From NCBI RefSeq assembly GCF_037042905.1, contig NC_087259.1, positions 24,166,501-24,230,500 of the forward strand: DNA of 64,000 nt, given 5' to 3'. The notes below the pieces were generated by a model. It did not search any database and had not been told where the DNA came from. It was given only the letters and a program-made list of their open reading frames with translations. Source of the DNA: Lytechinus pictus. Lineage: Eukaryota > Echinodermata > Echinoidea > Temnopleuroida > Toxopneustidae. Positions 35,346 to 48,834 of this stretch are shown here, piece after piece (position 1 is the first letter of the stretch; each line of letters begins with the position of its first letter). A program made the translations under genes and the position numbers.

Positions 35346-37050
35346 CTCATCTTCCACTCCCTGGCATCATTCGAAAGAGTGCGGGTGGGGAGGGGTAGTA
35401 GCAAGTTGATGATGGGAGGGGGATTGAGGCTTTATAGATGAGAGAGGAAAAGAAGTGAGAGTGAAAATATTTCCATACACCTTTGTTGATCCTCTTTTCC
35501 CTAGAAAGCACTTGTTTACTTTTCTCAGTTCGTTGAAGTATCCTCTCAATAACATTGATTGAACATGATGAATGTGAAACATCTTTTGGCTCTTCCCTTC
35601 TCGTATTCCATTTCTTTAACCCTCTCGATCCCTCAAAACCGGCGAACAAGCCCTACTTACAAAGTAATATTGAAATGCCTATTATCTCGTGATTATAATA
35701 TCTAGCCCCTCCCCGTTCCTAAATCAAAGCATAAGTACAGGGGCGGAGGAATCGGGGGGGGGGGGGCTTCAGCACCCCCTTAGGTAACCATGTACAAACA
35801 TATGAAAACGAACATCAGATTGTGATTATATACATTTTCACCCCACCCCCACACATTCAAAATCGAGGCCCTTGGTGTCAACTAAAGATATTTATGTTTG
35901 TATTGCCCTATATATATTTCTTTTATTTATTTTCAGCATTTTAAGACCCCCGATCTTCCAGTTTTCTCGGAAAATTGATCACAATTATGGGCTTGAACGA
36001 ATGATAAAGTTACTTGGGCAGGACCAGGGTACACCCCGCCCTTCTTGCACAAAACATTTTTTTTTTAAATATAGGCATACCTTTTCATTTTTAGGGGGTG
36101 GGCTATTGGGGGTGGAGGGGTGCGTGAAACATTTTTATTTTTATTTTTTTTTTTTTTTGAGAAAGGCTACTGGTCACCCCCTCTGAGGGCTACTCCATGA
36201 GTGCCCACGCACTAGAAGCAAACATCACCTATCATCCGAGTTGCTCCAATCCGCTCCACCAACTCACCCGTCCCAGCGGCAATTTGGTTTGACAGCTCGC
36301 CTAATCCGGCCCGCCTGTACTCCGACAGCAAGAGCCTATTCACCACCACTGGACTTGCCTGACTCTCTCTCCCTGCCCGCCAGCCGAACCCTCCCCGCAA
36401 CACGGTTCGTGATTATTTACGAAATCTCGCAGTAATCCTCAACTGTCAAAAGCAGGCAATGGGATCTCTTTTTGACAGGCAATTCAGTAAAACCTTCTTA
36501 TTTATCATAGGATAGTGAGGTTAACGTAACCCATGTCTTCCTTAGCACGGCATTAGGAGGACAAGTGAGCACGGGAAATAACAGTTCATAAAACTCCAGA
36601 CGAAGGGGGTAGACCGATATGATAATCTAATATTGATTTTGTCGGTTGTTACCATTTTGAAAGTTTTGGCTTGATTTTATCATTTACTTTTTCAAGTGAT
36701 CGCTCCATTTTCTTCATGGGAAGAAAACTTTGCAACTAGTTTTTAGCTTAAGTTATAGTTTCAACATCGCTATAGATAACTTTATTTGAAATATTTGTGT
36801 TTTCTTTATTGTGATTCGCCAGATTCTTAAGTTTCATTTAATTATAGATAATTACACAAAAACAAAAGGCCCAAATGATTAAACAGCAAGAAATTAACCA
36901 GTTTGATTGGCAACGTGATATGAAGACGTTGGCATAATCAATACATCAACAATCGTCAATTTACTTCAGTATAAAATGTTTAATATTAACCTTCATGTGC
37001 AAAATCGCATTTTTTTTCAAACCTTGACTGCACTTCCATCACCAATATCT
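35346..37050. other. Gene-free stretch with a small GC-rich patch
   Basis: CAGGGGCGGAGGAATC followed by poly-G at 35738-35768 is a lone end of the poly-G hAT-like family. At 36190-36430 there is a GC-richer non-repetitive patch with two short overlapping antisense frames and no recognisable domain. No exon is supported. Confidence 0.45.
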
Positions 37051-37084
37051 TTATGACATCATTTTCAAAATCATCATCAATCTT

Positions 37085-37285
37085 TAGACCTATTATTATA
37101 CATCAATACCATCATCACCATCATTATCATCATCATCAATATTATCATTATCATCACCATCATTATAATCACCATCGTTATCATCATCATCACTATCATC
37201 ATTCACAACATCATCATCACCAGCATCATCATCATCACTATATGTATTGCAGCCATCTTCATCGTCGTCATAATAATCGTAATCA
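37085..37285 (+). repeat. (ATC)n/(ATT)n microsatellite
   Basis: Imperfect CAT/TCA triplets over about 200 bp. The open frame across it encodes a His/Tyr run and is an artefact. Confidence 0.95.
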
Positions 37286-37659
37286 TCGTTTTATTGCATC
37301 ATAATTGTCAATTTTGTTGTCATCCTTTGACAAAATGCAGATCAACATCAACTTGTTTCGTTCTCACAGTGAAGAAAACAATAATTTAAGTAGTGGTTTT
37401 ATGTGACAAAGTAAAATTAGTCATGCGCGTGAATGTTTTGTTATTTAAATAAATAAAGCTATATTTGTTTTGTTCAATGAACATTACAAATTATTTTTGT
37501 CATTACAAACATTTCTATGACTCATGGATTCATAATTTTCAAATTGAATGACGAATTAATGAACAGGATATAATGAGATGCTGATTTGTCATTTTCACTT
37601 CGTCACAAAACACATGGCTTGTCTGTTTATATTGTTGATAATTGTATATTTTTGTTACT

Positions 37660-40600
37660 TGGTGGCCCCTTTTTGTAACCTTCACTTTATCCGGGGTCAC
37701 CTTTACATTATTGTATTTTTGTATAAAACCTGTTGTCAATCTGTCTGTAATGTTTTGTATCTGATGGTTAAACAAACAAATTAAATTGAATATTACAAGA
37801 AGAATTATATATTCATTCGATATATCCTCCACAATTTCCTTATTCACATCAAGAAGAAGACATATGATAACAGTTCTTATAAATGTATAAATTCTCTCTT
37901 TCTAAGCTGTGATTGCAAAGATAATGTTAATTTTTAATGATTTTGGCGGGCCAATATGGAGATATTGCCCAAATTAGTTATCACCGCCGGAGTCATCAAC
38001 CGAGGGCAATAGATTATAAATAGTGATGAGGGTATATATTTTGGAATGGTGAGTCCATTTTATGAGTATTAATTGCACATATCTCGTATAATCTCTTGAC
38101 AAACAAGAGAGTGATTCCTGTTTCCCTTTTTCCCCTTTCTCTTTAATTTACTTTTAATCACTTCCGAAGAAGATATGTTAGAAATGCAATCCTAAAGCAT
38201 CGCGCTCGCTTATATTAACTATGTATCTGAATAAAATTTCCAATTGCTGTTGTATAACCGGACAAAACGACAATTTTGATAATTTTGCACACCATTTTAT
38301 AATTTGTTACAAAGTAATGTTTGAACATATTAAATGCTGAGGACGAATGTCCACAGGTTTCTTTTTTTCGATGAACATGTTGTGGAAAATCCAACGGCAT
38401 CCATCCCATCCTTCTTTTCTTTAAACTGATGTAACAATATACTTGTCTAGTACAGGTAAAAATAACCTAGGTCATAATGACCGATGAACGTGATGAAGTA
38501 AATCATTACTCTAAAAGATTTCGAAATAATTGTCTCCTCGTTTGTGAGGAGTGACAAAGGAGAACTGCCAAGATAAAACGAGTCTGTCAGTCATTGGTCA
38601 ATGAATTCACCCTTTTATAGAATTTTAAAGTTAATCATCGTCACCAAAATATTTACTTCTATTTTCAGATATCTGTCAAATATTAGTATATTCTTAATAT
38701 CAATAAGCTAAGTGTTACCAACAAACAAATTAGGTGGTCATCGAGAGTGAATAAGAGTTAGTCATTTAGGGATGCTCTTTCGAATTAGCATTTATTGATA
38801 AACCTGATATAAAGCGATGTCTCAATGCATTTATCGACTCTTATTTCAATTGTAGAGAAGATGAAAACTGGAAGTCCTCTTTAACTGAAGAAATGTCGAT
38901 GTCAGAACAATCTGGATTGAAGACTAAAGAAGGAATGGGACGGGGGAATCAAAGCTTCCCAAATTTCGTTGATACTGTGTAAACATATTACTGTTCGATT
39001 TATTGGTCAAACATTGATACCCGACAATTTGAAAGTTTCGTTGTTGTAGAAAGCGCATCAAAGGAAAATGCTTGTAATTTTTCATTAAAGCGCTACTCAA
39101 TTGACATGAAATAAAACCCGCACTAACATTCGCAATGTCTCTAAACGCTTCTAGAATTTCATACTTTTCATATTCGTTCGGAAAAGTAGAAGAAAAAAAA
39201 ACATCACATCGGGTTAAACTATCTCAATCGAAAACCGCGCCAAAAATGTCGGGAAGTGGGTCACTTGCATCGCGTCCTTGGATCCAGTGTGCAGACGATT
39301 TGTCATCCTCAACATTTCGAAGTGCACACTAGTTTAGGGAATTGTGAAACAAAGGTGGACTTAACTCGGAGGGAATGAACTCCAAGAGGGCTTAACTAGC
39401 CTGGTTCAAAACCTGTGGCCTTATTTATTTGTCACTATTTTACAGTAAACTGCAAGCCCCCTTCTCTCTACAATTCATGATCAAACTTCAGTTTAAGAGT
39501 CGTCCATAAAGAGTTTGTCATTAATTCTCCTACTTTTACATGATGACATACATGTCTACATTTGTAAATGAAATTCATAAGATTTTAATGCAGCACAAAG
39601 AAATTGTGTTACGCTACTTATGGCCTTTAGATTGATTGAGAGTGATATTTAAAGAAAGGAGGATTACAAGATTAAACCCTTGAAAACAATCATTCAAAAC
39701 GGTTCTTGGCGACACGACCAGGGCGACTTCGGAGCCGGGGCTTCGATTGCGAGAATGGTAAATAAAAAAGGCATACATATCTATCGATGTTCGATTTTCT
39801 GTGCTTTAATCAGAAGAAAACCTTTTCTCTCTTTGCTTTATCAAAATGCCTGATTTGGAATGACGACTGTATTATTTGGCTCTGTCTACCGTGGTGATAG
39901 TGGCGGTGGAGGGGTTGGTTCCTACCAATCTATCTCTGTCAAAAAGCAATGGGTGAATCACGGCATGTTTCTGTGGTGGGGGATCGAAGGCTTTAGGGTC
40001 ATTTTTTTCACCGCGAATAGTGGCATATATATACATGTATATGTTGTATCTATCCTAGGAGGCAAAGGGTGTAAGTCTATTGAATGAAATGGGCATTGGA
40101 TGAAATGCCATTTATAATAAAGTCAAAGACTAATGGACGGTTAAATAATATGCAATATGGATGACTGATCTATGATGACTTTACATTAAGCTGGACGTTT
40201 GATTAACTCCTTTAAAGAGATCATAATTTTTAAGTTCACATTGAAGGACACGTGTATCCACCATACTTATGAAACTGATGTTAATGAAGTTTCTTTTACA
40301 CAGCGCGTTCGCCAAACATAATGAGGAGATGCAGGAAACTTTTACAATGTCCCATTACTCGGGTTTTCATTTATTTCTTTGTCATTATATGATTTGTTTG
40401 ATAAAATTAATTTTTTGCGTTATTATTGTAACTTGTTGTATCCTTGTTCAATTGTTGTTATCACGCCCTTGCTGAAAAACAGATTGATGCAAATTGTGGG
40501 CACTTCTGTATATTGCATAAGTATCTGATTTTCAAAAAAAAAAATCACTGTGATAATTACGGTAACTTTGCAATTGAAATATTTCATTTCTCCAATAGAA

Positions 40601-40795
40601 ACCAGATTCGGTATAATAGGAATGAAGCTCATCGACCTGAATTAGTAATATCACGACAAAATATATCATAAATATTGCGAATAATTACACACTGCATGCA
40701 GCTACAGGTGTACAGGGGGGCAACCGCCTCTAATGGGTTTCTTGTTGCTGTTTTTTTTGGTCGTTTATAGAATGATATAAACCAAACTATGGATA
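37660..40795. other. LINE-type tail then gene-free DNA
   Basis: 37660-37795 (GTAACCTTCAC..CTGTCTGTAATG..AAACAAACAAATTAAATTGAA) resembles a non-LTR retrotransposon 3' end. Beyond it the DNA is AT-rich and non-repetitive with short frames only, none with neighbouring splice sites of matching phase. Confidence 0.45.
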
Positions 40796-40796
40796 A

Positions 40797-41130
40797 ATGA
40801 AAACAAGAAGAAAACAAGGAAAGGAAAGAAAGAAATAAAAAGAAAGAAAGAAAGAAAGAGAGAGGGAGAGAGAGAGAGGAAGGAAGGAATAAAAGAAGGA
40901 AGGAAGAAAGAAAGAAAGAAAAAAGATATGAAATTGAATAAAGAATTTTGAACAAGAGATTGCGTTACTTGTATGCAATACTCCCTTTTTTAACCATTCC
41001 CCTCCTCATTTTCTATAACTTATTTATGTACATTATTACTTTTATACATTGTTATTCAATGTCTATTTTATGTATTATGTATTTTATCTGATAACTTGAG
41101 GGGAAATAAACCAAACTTGAAACTTGAATA
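40797..41130 (+). repeat. GAAA-rich tract followed by LINE-type tail
   Basis: 40797-40927 is a purine-only tract of GAAA, GAGA and GGAA units. 40985-41130 ends AAATAAACCAAACTTGAAACTTGAA, a retrotransposon-like 3' tail. The - strand frames over the purine tract are low-complexity artefacts. Confidence 0.6.
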
Positions 41131-44100
41131 AATCAAATCCTATACCGACTTTGGTCGTCTTACCCCTTCAGCGAAAATCATGCGTAATGGAGGAGTGGTA
41201 AGAAATCCCGAATTTTAAAATGATAAACCCAAATAAACTATATGTTTGCGTTCAATCAAAACACTTATGCTTGATTTATGTTTGTTACTGACGTTTGATT
41301 TGGAATTAAAACATAAGTTTCTTGTAACACCCCATTAGATGAAGAGGGTCGCGTAAAGGGGTGCTGGGGCACCGTCCCTATCCCCACCAACCAAAGACCG
41401 CGTGTATGATGTAACATGTGGTGATTCGGAGTGGCGAGAACATGAGATGTAAGAGAAGCGAAACCATTGGTTCACCACCAACGGGAGTCAATCGACTCAT
41501 CTCCCTCAATCACCCGACCGCGCGCTGTCTCCTCAGTCCCGACAAAAACTTTGCCTCAAGAAATCGAATACTTTCGGAAGAAAGGGGTCGCCGAGACAGA
41601 ACGATGACAGAATATCGACAATTAGAATTAAACCCCTCATCGTTTATACTCTTTGATGAAAAATTATCAACAGTTCAATTCAAGGTATAAACATATTGCT
41701 CAATTTGAATTAATATTTCACTTGACAGCAGTGTAACGGCTGTTATATCTATTATCAAGCACGCTTCTATGATGAGGAAAAGGCCGGGAAAAGGGTAGAA
41801 CAAAAACATTTATATCATGACCAATACCATTTATTATTTCTTGCAACCGCTTATAATTTCTACCAAATCCTGATACTTCACTCTGAGAATATAATACAAA
41901 GGATGACACAATTTTGTGTTGTAGAGGACTCCTTAAACGCCATGAAGAGTGGCAATAACATCAATGAATGGTTGAGATAAAACCGAAATACCCTATTTCA
42001 TAATTATTTCAAATTTATAGAATGTTGATGTTCGCTTGTTAGCTTGCTTAGCTGTTTTTTTTATATATTGTTCTCCCATTTCTCTCTATTATATTGTACA
42101 CTGATAAGAATATCACCTTTAATTAGGGTGTAATATTGTATGTCACATCCTGATGCGATTCCCCAAGGTCAAACCCATCATGTCAAGGTCACGGTCACAT
42201 GTATCCCAATGGCAGTATCTTGCCAAAATACATTTATTATCATACTTGTGGAGCATCTTTTTTACCCCTCCGGATTTGAGAGGGAAACGGGCAGACAATA
42301 TGATGCGGAGTGCGGACAGACAAAGTGAGAGGGAGAAAAAAGCATCGAGATTAAAGAAAGATGTTTTTGAAGTTTCAAAAGTGTACTTCCTAACAATGTT
42401 AGACTACATCATTGATGTCATTAAAAAAAAATGGGTTAATGCTATAAAATTGTCTGATGAATCATTTGCTTAAGTTTGGCCAGTTTATCATGGTGACATA
42501 TGCCTACATGTATACAGATAGCCTTATTGAACTGTGATTGCGTGTAATTAGTTTACTTTACCGTGTTTACTGTAAAATTCGACCCAATCACACATCCACA
42601 CCCACACATGCACAATCGTGCTTTACCTTCCCATACACCCCACGGACTGGAGCAAATTTCCAACTCACACACGAAGAAATTGTGCAGATTTACAATTTTG
42701 CATCATTTAATGCAACATATCGAGCTTCTTTTTTAATGCAACTTTGCACCATGAGCAGTTCTTTACACCTCATTGCAGTCAGCTACATTGCTTTTTGCAT
42801 CCTATTAGAGTGCAGAGTTGCACTCTTAAGGAAAGTTAATGTGCACCAATTGGACGCAAAAATCTTAAAAGGCGATAAGGCCGAACATTTTTGGAGTTTA
42901 CCAGGCATTTCCGTTAGGCATATTTGCAAAAGGTACATTTGCACCTTTTATCAATAGGGTGCAAGATCCCCCCCCCAAAAAAAAAAAGTGATGTCGGTGT
43001 TGCATTTGAACAGTGCTCAATTCCAGCGATTAAAACATGTTAGAATACAACTGAAGAATCACCCCCATCGTGTCGAACACATATACGTATTCGTTTTTTT
43101 TTTATAGTTTAGTTTAGACAGCATTTATGGTTATAGTTTAATTTTACTTTTCTTCCCCTATTATCAGTATTATCGTTATATTCATCATCATGGTTGACTG
43201 GAGAAGCTCATTTCGAGATAAAGTGCTAGCTAATTGAAATACTTATCTATGAAGATCAACCTTGCCATCTCTCACTCCACTCATTTGATTTTATCAATAA
43301 ACTGACGGTCACCCCTAGAAAAATAACTTTCTTAACTCGAAATTGGCCAATGGTTCGACTTTCGTGGTGCCTTTAACTTACACGAAATGGAAACATTTTG
43401 CAACGGAGGAATAAAAAATGATACCAATGTCATGAATCGAGGAAGATGGATAAGGGAAAGAATAGTTTCTGAAAGTCGAACATCTGCCAAATTAAATGCT
43501 ACAGTCAAACCCGCGAGACCGAATCACGGCCGACAAAAGCCGGTCGGTTTGGAATCTCATTCGGCCTTAAGGGTCATTATTGTTCAAGATTTTTTTTTCT
43601 ATGAATGAAACATTACATAAATCAGTGTTCACGAAAAGAAGGGGGTATTGTGAAGACCTAACGCCATTTTGCAGTCAGTTGCAAATTAATTGACAAATTT
43701 ACAATTGACGGTTATATTTGGAACAATATCACTGAAATCAATTTTGTTTTCTGCATGAGCTTGGAGTTATAAATAATTTTCAGATCTAATTGATAGCAAT
43801 TTCTTGCATCTTGCACTATCTTTATTTTGTATTTTTCCCAAACTTTTGTCATTGGCATTACAAAATCATTCTTTTATATAATGTCACCCACCCCGGAAAA
43901 AAATAAATTATCAAAGAAAGACACGAAAATAAAGATAAATCAATAAAGAAATGAATAAATAAATAAACAAATAAATAGATAAATACAAAGTATATATATA
44001 TCAGTAAAGAAACCCTAAAAATGCTTGGAAAAAATCAAATTAAATCAGATATCGGCCAGTTCATATCCAAATCTTGCCAATCTTCAAAGAAATAGGCGAC

Positions 44101-45045
44101 AGCCTTGGACTTGACAGTGTGATGAATGGACGCCATTTCACGGCCAAGGGCACTGATCAGTGGGTGTAAAACGGCAACGCCAAACTCCATCGCTTCGCTA
44201 GTTTCAACTTAATTTCCCCACCACATTCGGTTGACTTCAAATAAAACCCATTTTCCCTTTCGTATATTGAAAATACACAAAGAGTGGGGGTCTATTCATA
44301 TTCTCTTTGAGTATGAATGATAATAATGATCTTAATATTTCGTTCTAAATTCATATGAGATTTTTATCATTAAAAAAACTATTGTAATATAATCCGCGGA
44401 TTTTGAATATTTAGATTACAAAATATACTATAATAGTTATAGATTTGATCTGCAACGCGTATTCCCCCTTTTAATATTATTGATCCTTTGAAGATAAGAT
44501 ATAGGCCTATTGCGAGTGTTGACATTAAACCTTGCAGAATAATCCTATGTCATACAAGTTATGATATACATTTCTATGTGATGACAGGAATTAACCTAAA
44601 TTGGTTTTATCATCACGGGATGTTATTAAACTGATTTGTTTTTCTTATTCTTATATATTTTTTTCAAATTTATTCCTTTTTGCGAAACCAGTCAACTTTG
44701 AGCTCTAAAAAAGTACATCGATGAATCAAAGTGTGATAGTCTCCTTTTTTCAGGCAGTTTAATACCTTCTCCCTCACCTCCCCACACTTTCAAGCCTGTT
44801 TATCATACTGCATGAATACGATGATATTTTATGAAAGTGGATAAGAGTCTGTTTGTTGAAGGTTAATGGTTGTGTCTGGTTTGCGCGGTGAATGGTGAGT
44901 GATCTTAGGTAGTAGATCGCTTTCTCTCCGGGCCGCCGCCCCGAGGTTGATGAGTTAAACATCGACTTGAACTTGCGAGCCACATGATACAAAAACCAGT
45001 TCGATGTACAAGGTTGTAATTGGAGAAGATGCACTTGGTTTTTAG
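41131..45045. other. Gene-free stretch
   Basis: Short frames only. A frame at 42538-42957 overlaps inverted GCAACTTTGCACC-type sequence and looks like repeat DNA. GC-richer islands at 43480-43560 and 44090-44210 have no recognisable product. An A-rich AAATAAATAAAT tract occupies about 43940-44000. Confidence 0.45.
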
Positions 45046-45049
45046 TCAG

Positions 45050-46915
45050 CCCCCCCCCCCCCCTCTGTCTCTGTCTGTCTCTCTGACTTCTTCTCTCTAG
45101 CTGAAGAATTTATATCCCCCGGATCCAGGGGGCGAGGGGCCTGCCCCCCCCCCCTATTGGCGGAGAAAAAAAGAAGGGAAAAGAGAGGAGATAAAAAGAA
45201 ATGGAAACATAAGAGGTGGAAGACGAGTGAATAAAATAAGATGAGGGGAAGACTTGGAAAATAATATAAAAAAATCTCTTATGTCATTATATATAATTTT
45301 CGCTCGCGCTTCGCTCTCGCATTGCCTTTGAGGTGATTTTCATATCTTCCTCAATATAGAGCTTAAAATATCAAATCTTGAAGTCAATATACAAAACATA
45401 TTTCAGCTCGGAAATCGAACTTTCATTATTTTGTTTGATTTACAAATTGATTTTTAAAAGGTGCTCTGTAAAAATTTCTGTTTTATGGTCTGAATATTAA
45501 TATTTTCGGCTCGCAAAATTTTATTTGTTTGGTACCTATAATTTTCCTGTATTCCATAAAGTTCTCAAAATATCCCTATTCAGGTCAGATTCTCAAAACG
45601 TATCAGCTAGCGCTGCACGCTCGCATTTTATGTAAATCTCAATATTAATTCTATAACAAACTACTTAAAATCCCCATTTCATGACAGTTTATCAAAAAAT
45701 TCGGCTCGCGATTTGCGCTCGCATTGATTGTTGTAAATATATTAACTTATGCATCTTATTCATAATTACAAAAAAGCTTTAAATGTCCAGTTTTCAGGCC
45801 ATAATATTAACAGATTTCGCGCTCTCCTTAGGCTTATTAGATTAATAAATAAGATATTAATTTAAATGATCAAATTGTCCCTTTTTCAAAATGGAATATC
45901 GACAAGTTTCATCTCGCGCATAGGAAGAGAAATAGGAAGATAGTCATCATTTTCATATGATGACATAATTAATGTTCTTAGAATATCCCGGTCCTATGTC
46001 AAAACTCAAAGTAATAATAATGAAACATATTATAAAACAGGGCTTAAATTGACCCTTTTTAAGATCAGAATATCAAATATTTCAAGCTCGCTTTATTGAT
46101 TTTCATGATAAGAAAAGGTATTTAGAATGCCCAGATTCTTGGTCGAAATCTGAAACACGCCTGCGCATTTTTATTCAGATACGCAGCTTGTTCTCTATCT
46201 AAATCATTATCCAGTTTCAGATCACATTATAAAAAAAAATCTGCTCGCGCTTTGCGCTCGCATTAATGTAGGAAGATTTCCAATTACTCATCATTTTCAT
46301 GATTTACAAAACATGAATAGAGTGTCCCATTTTTAGGTGTAAATTTCTAATTTTTCCCGCTCGCACTTCGCGCTCGCATCAATATTGTTTAGTTATATAC
46401 TTATCCTTTTCACGATTACAAAAAGTCCTTAGAAGTTCCATTCTTAAGGTAGAAATGTCGAAATTTTCAGCTCGCGCTTCGCGCTAGCATTATCTGATTG
46501 TTGAAATATGTAACGTCTTCATAGCTAACTGCAAGCAGCCGTAAACAGATCCTTTTTTGACCAGATGAAAACGTATATTAAAAAATTTCTGATCGCGCTT
46601 CGCGCTTGCAGTAATTGTTTAGTTGGATACACATCTCGTTTAGGATCACAAACATTACCCAGAATGTTTAAATTTTAGGAAAATATACATAAAATAAAAA
46701 AAAAATAGCTCGCGCTTCGCACTCGCACAATTTAAATAAGGCTTATGAGATTATCATATATTTATGTTGATTTATAAGAATGAAGCTTAGAAGTGACTAT
46801 TGGGATTACCTCTTCAAATCAACAAACAAAAATCAACTTCGAGAGGCCGATCTGTGAAAATGTGGCTGAAAACCCCCCCCCCCCTATTGGCAAAGGCTGG
46901 ATCCGCCCCTGCCCC
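45050..46915. mobile_element. Long GCTCGCGCTTCGCGCTCGCA array between poly-C ends
   Basis: Copies of the GC-rich 20-mer, from exact to degenerate, occur at about 45300, 45406, 45495, 45600, 45704, 45914, 46084, 46244, 46362, 46470, 46592 and 46708, roughly every 105-118 bp, in AT-rich spacers often ending AAATATC or TTTTTCAGG. Poly-C followed by CTATTGGC flanks the array on both sides (45144-45160 and 46871-46890). The right end GGCTGGATCCGCCCCTG is the hAT-like terminus seen at 48366 and 52351. The array is therefore probably the body of one such element; its left terminus is not clear. Confidence 0.65.
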
Positions 46916-48365
46916 TTTCCCCCCTACCCCTCTCTCTTTGTTTTGTTTTTACCCAAAAGCTCAGGTCCATTTTCATTCAGTTCTTTAATTTTAGAAAATG
47001 TATTGCTCCCTTTCCTATATGCCTTGTTCCTTTTTTGTTTGGGGGAGGGGGTGATTTAAATGAATAAATAATGCAGTAGCACTAATTGATCCACTTTTCC
47101 CCCCATAAAGCAGACACTGTCTCTCATTCTATTATTCACTTATTGTTTGCCGAGCTATGATAGCCATCCTCCACACAAAGTGTATATATTTGTAATTCCA
47201 TATTATTTATTGGTTTTCTGCGAAGGGAAACAAAAATTACCGCGTCAAGTGTCCAGGTCTATCACAAGTCATACATTATCACGCATAGCTACATAATAAT
47301 CCACAATCTCAACACATTGAGACTTTTTGTATTATGTCACTTAAGCCATCGATGAACTTTATACTGGTATACCTGTATATTGATTGCGACTTGAAACCAT
47401 ACGAAGATGTACAATATTTGCAATATCAAAAAATAATGATTACACTCTTAAACTATATAGTTGGGCGAAAAGTGCCCAACTTTTAACCAACCCTGGACAA
47501 CATACTGTTCACACAACCATTGGTTAGAATCTGTCCAAATTGGGTAATAAAAACTAATAATTGGGTAATAAATTTGCTCAATTGGATAATAATTGCCCAG
47601 AATATAATTTTGTTAGCAACAGACATTACCCAACACAGTGACACGGTGGACAGAACGTTGCCCAGCATTTTAAGTATGTACATAAGTTTAAAGTTCGAAT
47701 TGATACGTTTCGATGGAATATTGACATATAATCCGCAAAAGTAATAAATTCGTCTTTTTTCGTGTAAATTCTTAAAAATAAGTAAATAGCACGTGATACG
47801 AATTATATCATTCTATCGAAACTCACTCATGGTGCATACGGTCATACTCAATCTTTAGGCGTCATTAATGTTTCTATGATTTTAGAAGATGTATTACTCT
47901 TTTCCCCAAATTATTTCATTTTTATTTCTTTGCACAAAATACAAGGTGTACTATCGAAACATTAACCTATATTCTAATTCAATTGTAATACTTGATTTGA
48001 TTTTCTAAAAGCCCGATTCAATTTTATAGCCAACATTCAATAATGCGTTTTGACACTTTTAGCATGAAGATTTTCTGACAATTCTTGCTCCACGTTTTGA
48101 GCTTCGAGATCGATGTGCTATATATAGCTTTCACATAGTACGTTATCTGAATTTTAAATGAGGTACATACATTGAGTAATAGTTTTGGTTGGAGATATAC
48201 AGTAATAGTCCATTCCTTGTATTTTGTATAAGGCTTTATAGGAGGCTACATAAAAAAATTAAATCATTGGTTAAAATGACAGATGTGGAATACGTTTCTA
48301 CATCATCAAATGTGACCGGTAAGTATCGGTGTATTGTCCATGGTAGGCATGTAGTAAAATAGAAT
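46916..48365. other. Gene-free stretch with a TTGGGTAATA-type repeat
   Basis: At about 47460-47670 the motifs TTGGGTAATAA, TTGCCCAGAA, AGTGCCCAACTT and CATTACCCAAC recur in both orientations. These match the vocabulary of the MITE at 58097-58336, so a diverged copy is likely. No exon is supported. Confidence 0.5.
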
Positions 48366-48834
48366 CAGGGGCGGATCCAGGATTTTTCCAAAGGGTGGGG
48401 CACATTTTACCCAAGGGAAATTTGACAAGCAAAAAAAAGAAAGAAAGAAAAGTTAAGGTTGTCACTAAAAATGAAAGTCATTTTGTCCCGCGTAAAATTT
48501 GACAAGCAAAAAAATAAAAAATAAACGCCACATTCACATTAGGAATAATGACTATTGGGGCGTTGCAAGAAACTTGCGATCAATTGCAAGTCTATTTTCG
48601 GTACCTGAATCAATCATATCTCTTGTAATTGATTGTATATTTGCGATTGATTGCCTATCTGCTTCTTGAAACAAGGAGTGTAATCTGATCTGCTAGAGCT
48701 AAAATTGATCTATTGATTGTAAATTGCAACAGAATATTTGCGATTGATTGCAAGTATTTTCTTGCAACACCCCCTATGACTCTCAAAAGAGCATTTCCGG
48801 CCTGTGCCCCCCCCCCCCCTTGGATCCGCCACTG
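48366..48834. mobile_element. hAT-like MITE, CAGGGGCGGATCC ends, 8-bp TSD
   Basis: The ends CAGGGGCGGATCCAGG and CTTGGATCCGCCACTG are inverted repeats. The flanking octamers AATAGAAT (48358-48365) and AGTAGAAT (48835-48842) differ at one base. It contains AAATTTGACAAGCAAAAAAA twice and a poly-C run near the right end. A smaller inverted-repeat element lies inside it. Confidence 0.8.
48557..48774. mobile_element. Nested MITE, GTTGCAAGAAA.CTTGC ends
   Basis: GGGGCGTTGCAAGAAACTTG on the left pairs with CTTGCAACACCCCC on the right, with GCGATTGATTGC-type subterminal repeats. It sits within the hAT-like MITE and is therefore the younger insertion. Confidence 0.65.

Noticed and set aside
34598..35409. 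Open frames of 266 and 165 codons
   Set aside because: They are Phe/Ser/Leu runs created by the TTC/CTT tract, open in all + frames at once.
37053..37304. His/Tyr-rich 83-codon frame
   Set aside because: Product of an ATC microsatellite.
42538..42957. 139-codon + strand frame
   Set aside because: Overlaps inverted GCAACTTTGCACC-type repeat sequence, has no recognisable domain and ends in a poly-C/poly-A junction.
45290..46740. Regularly spaced short repeats resembling a CRISPR array
   Set aside because: The repeats are degenerate and about 105 bp apart with related spacers, in a eukaryotic genome with no cas genes.
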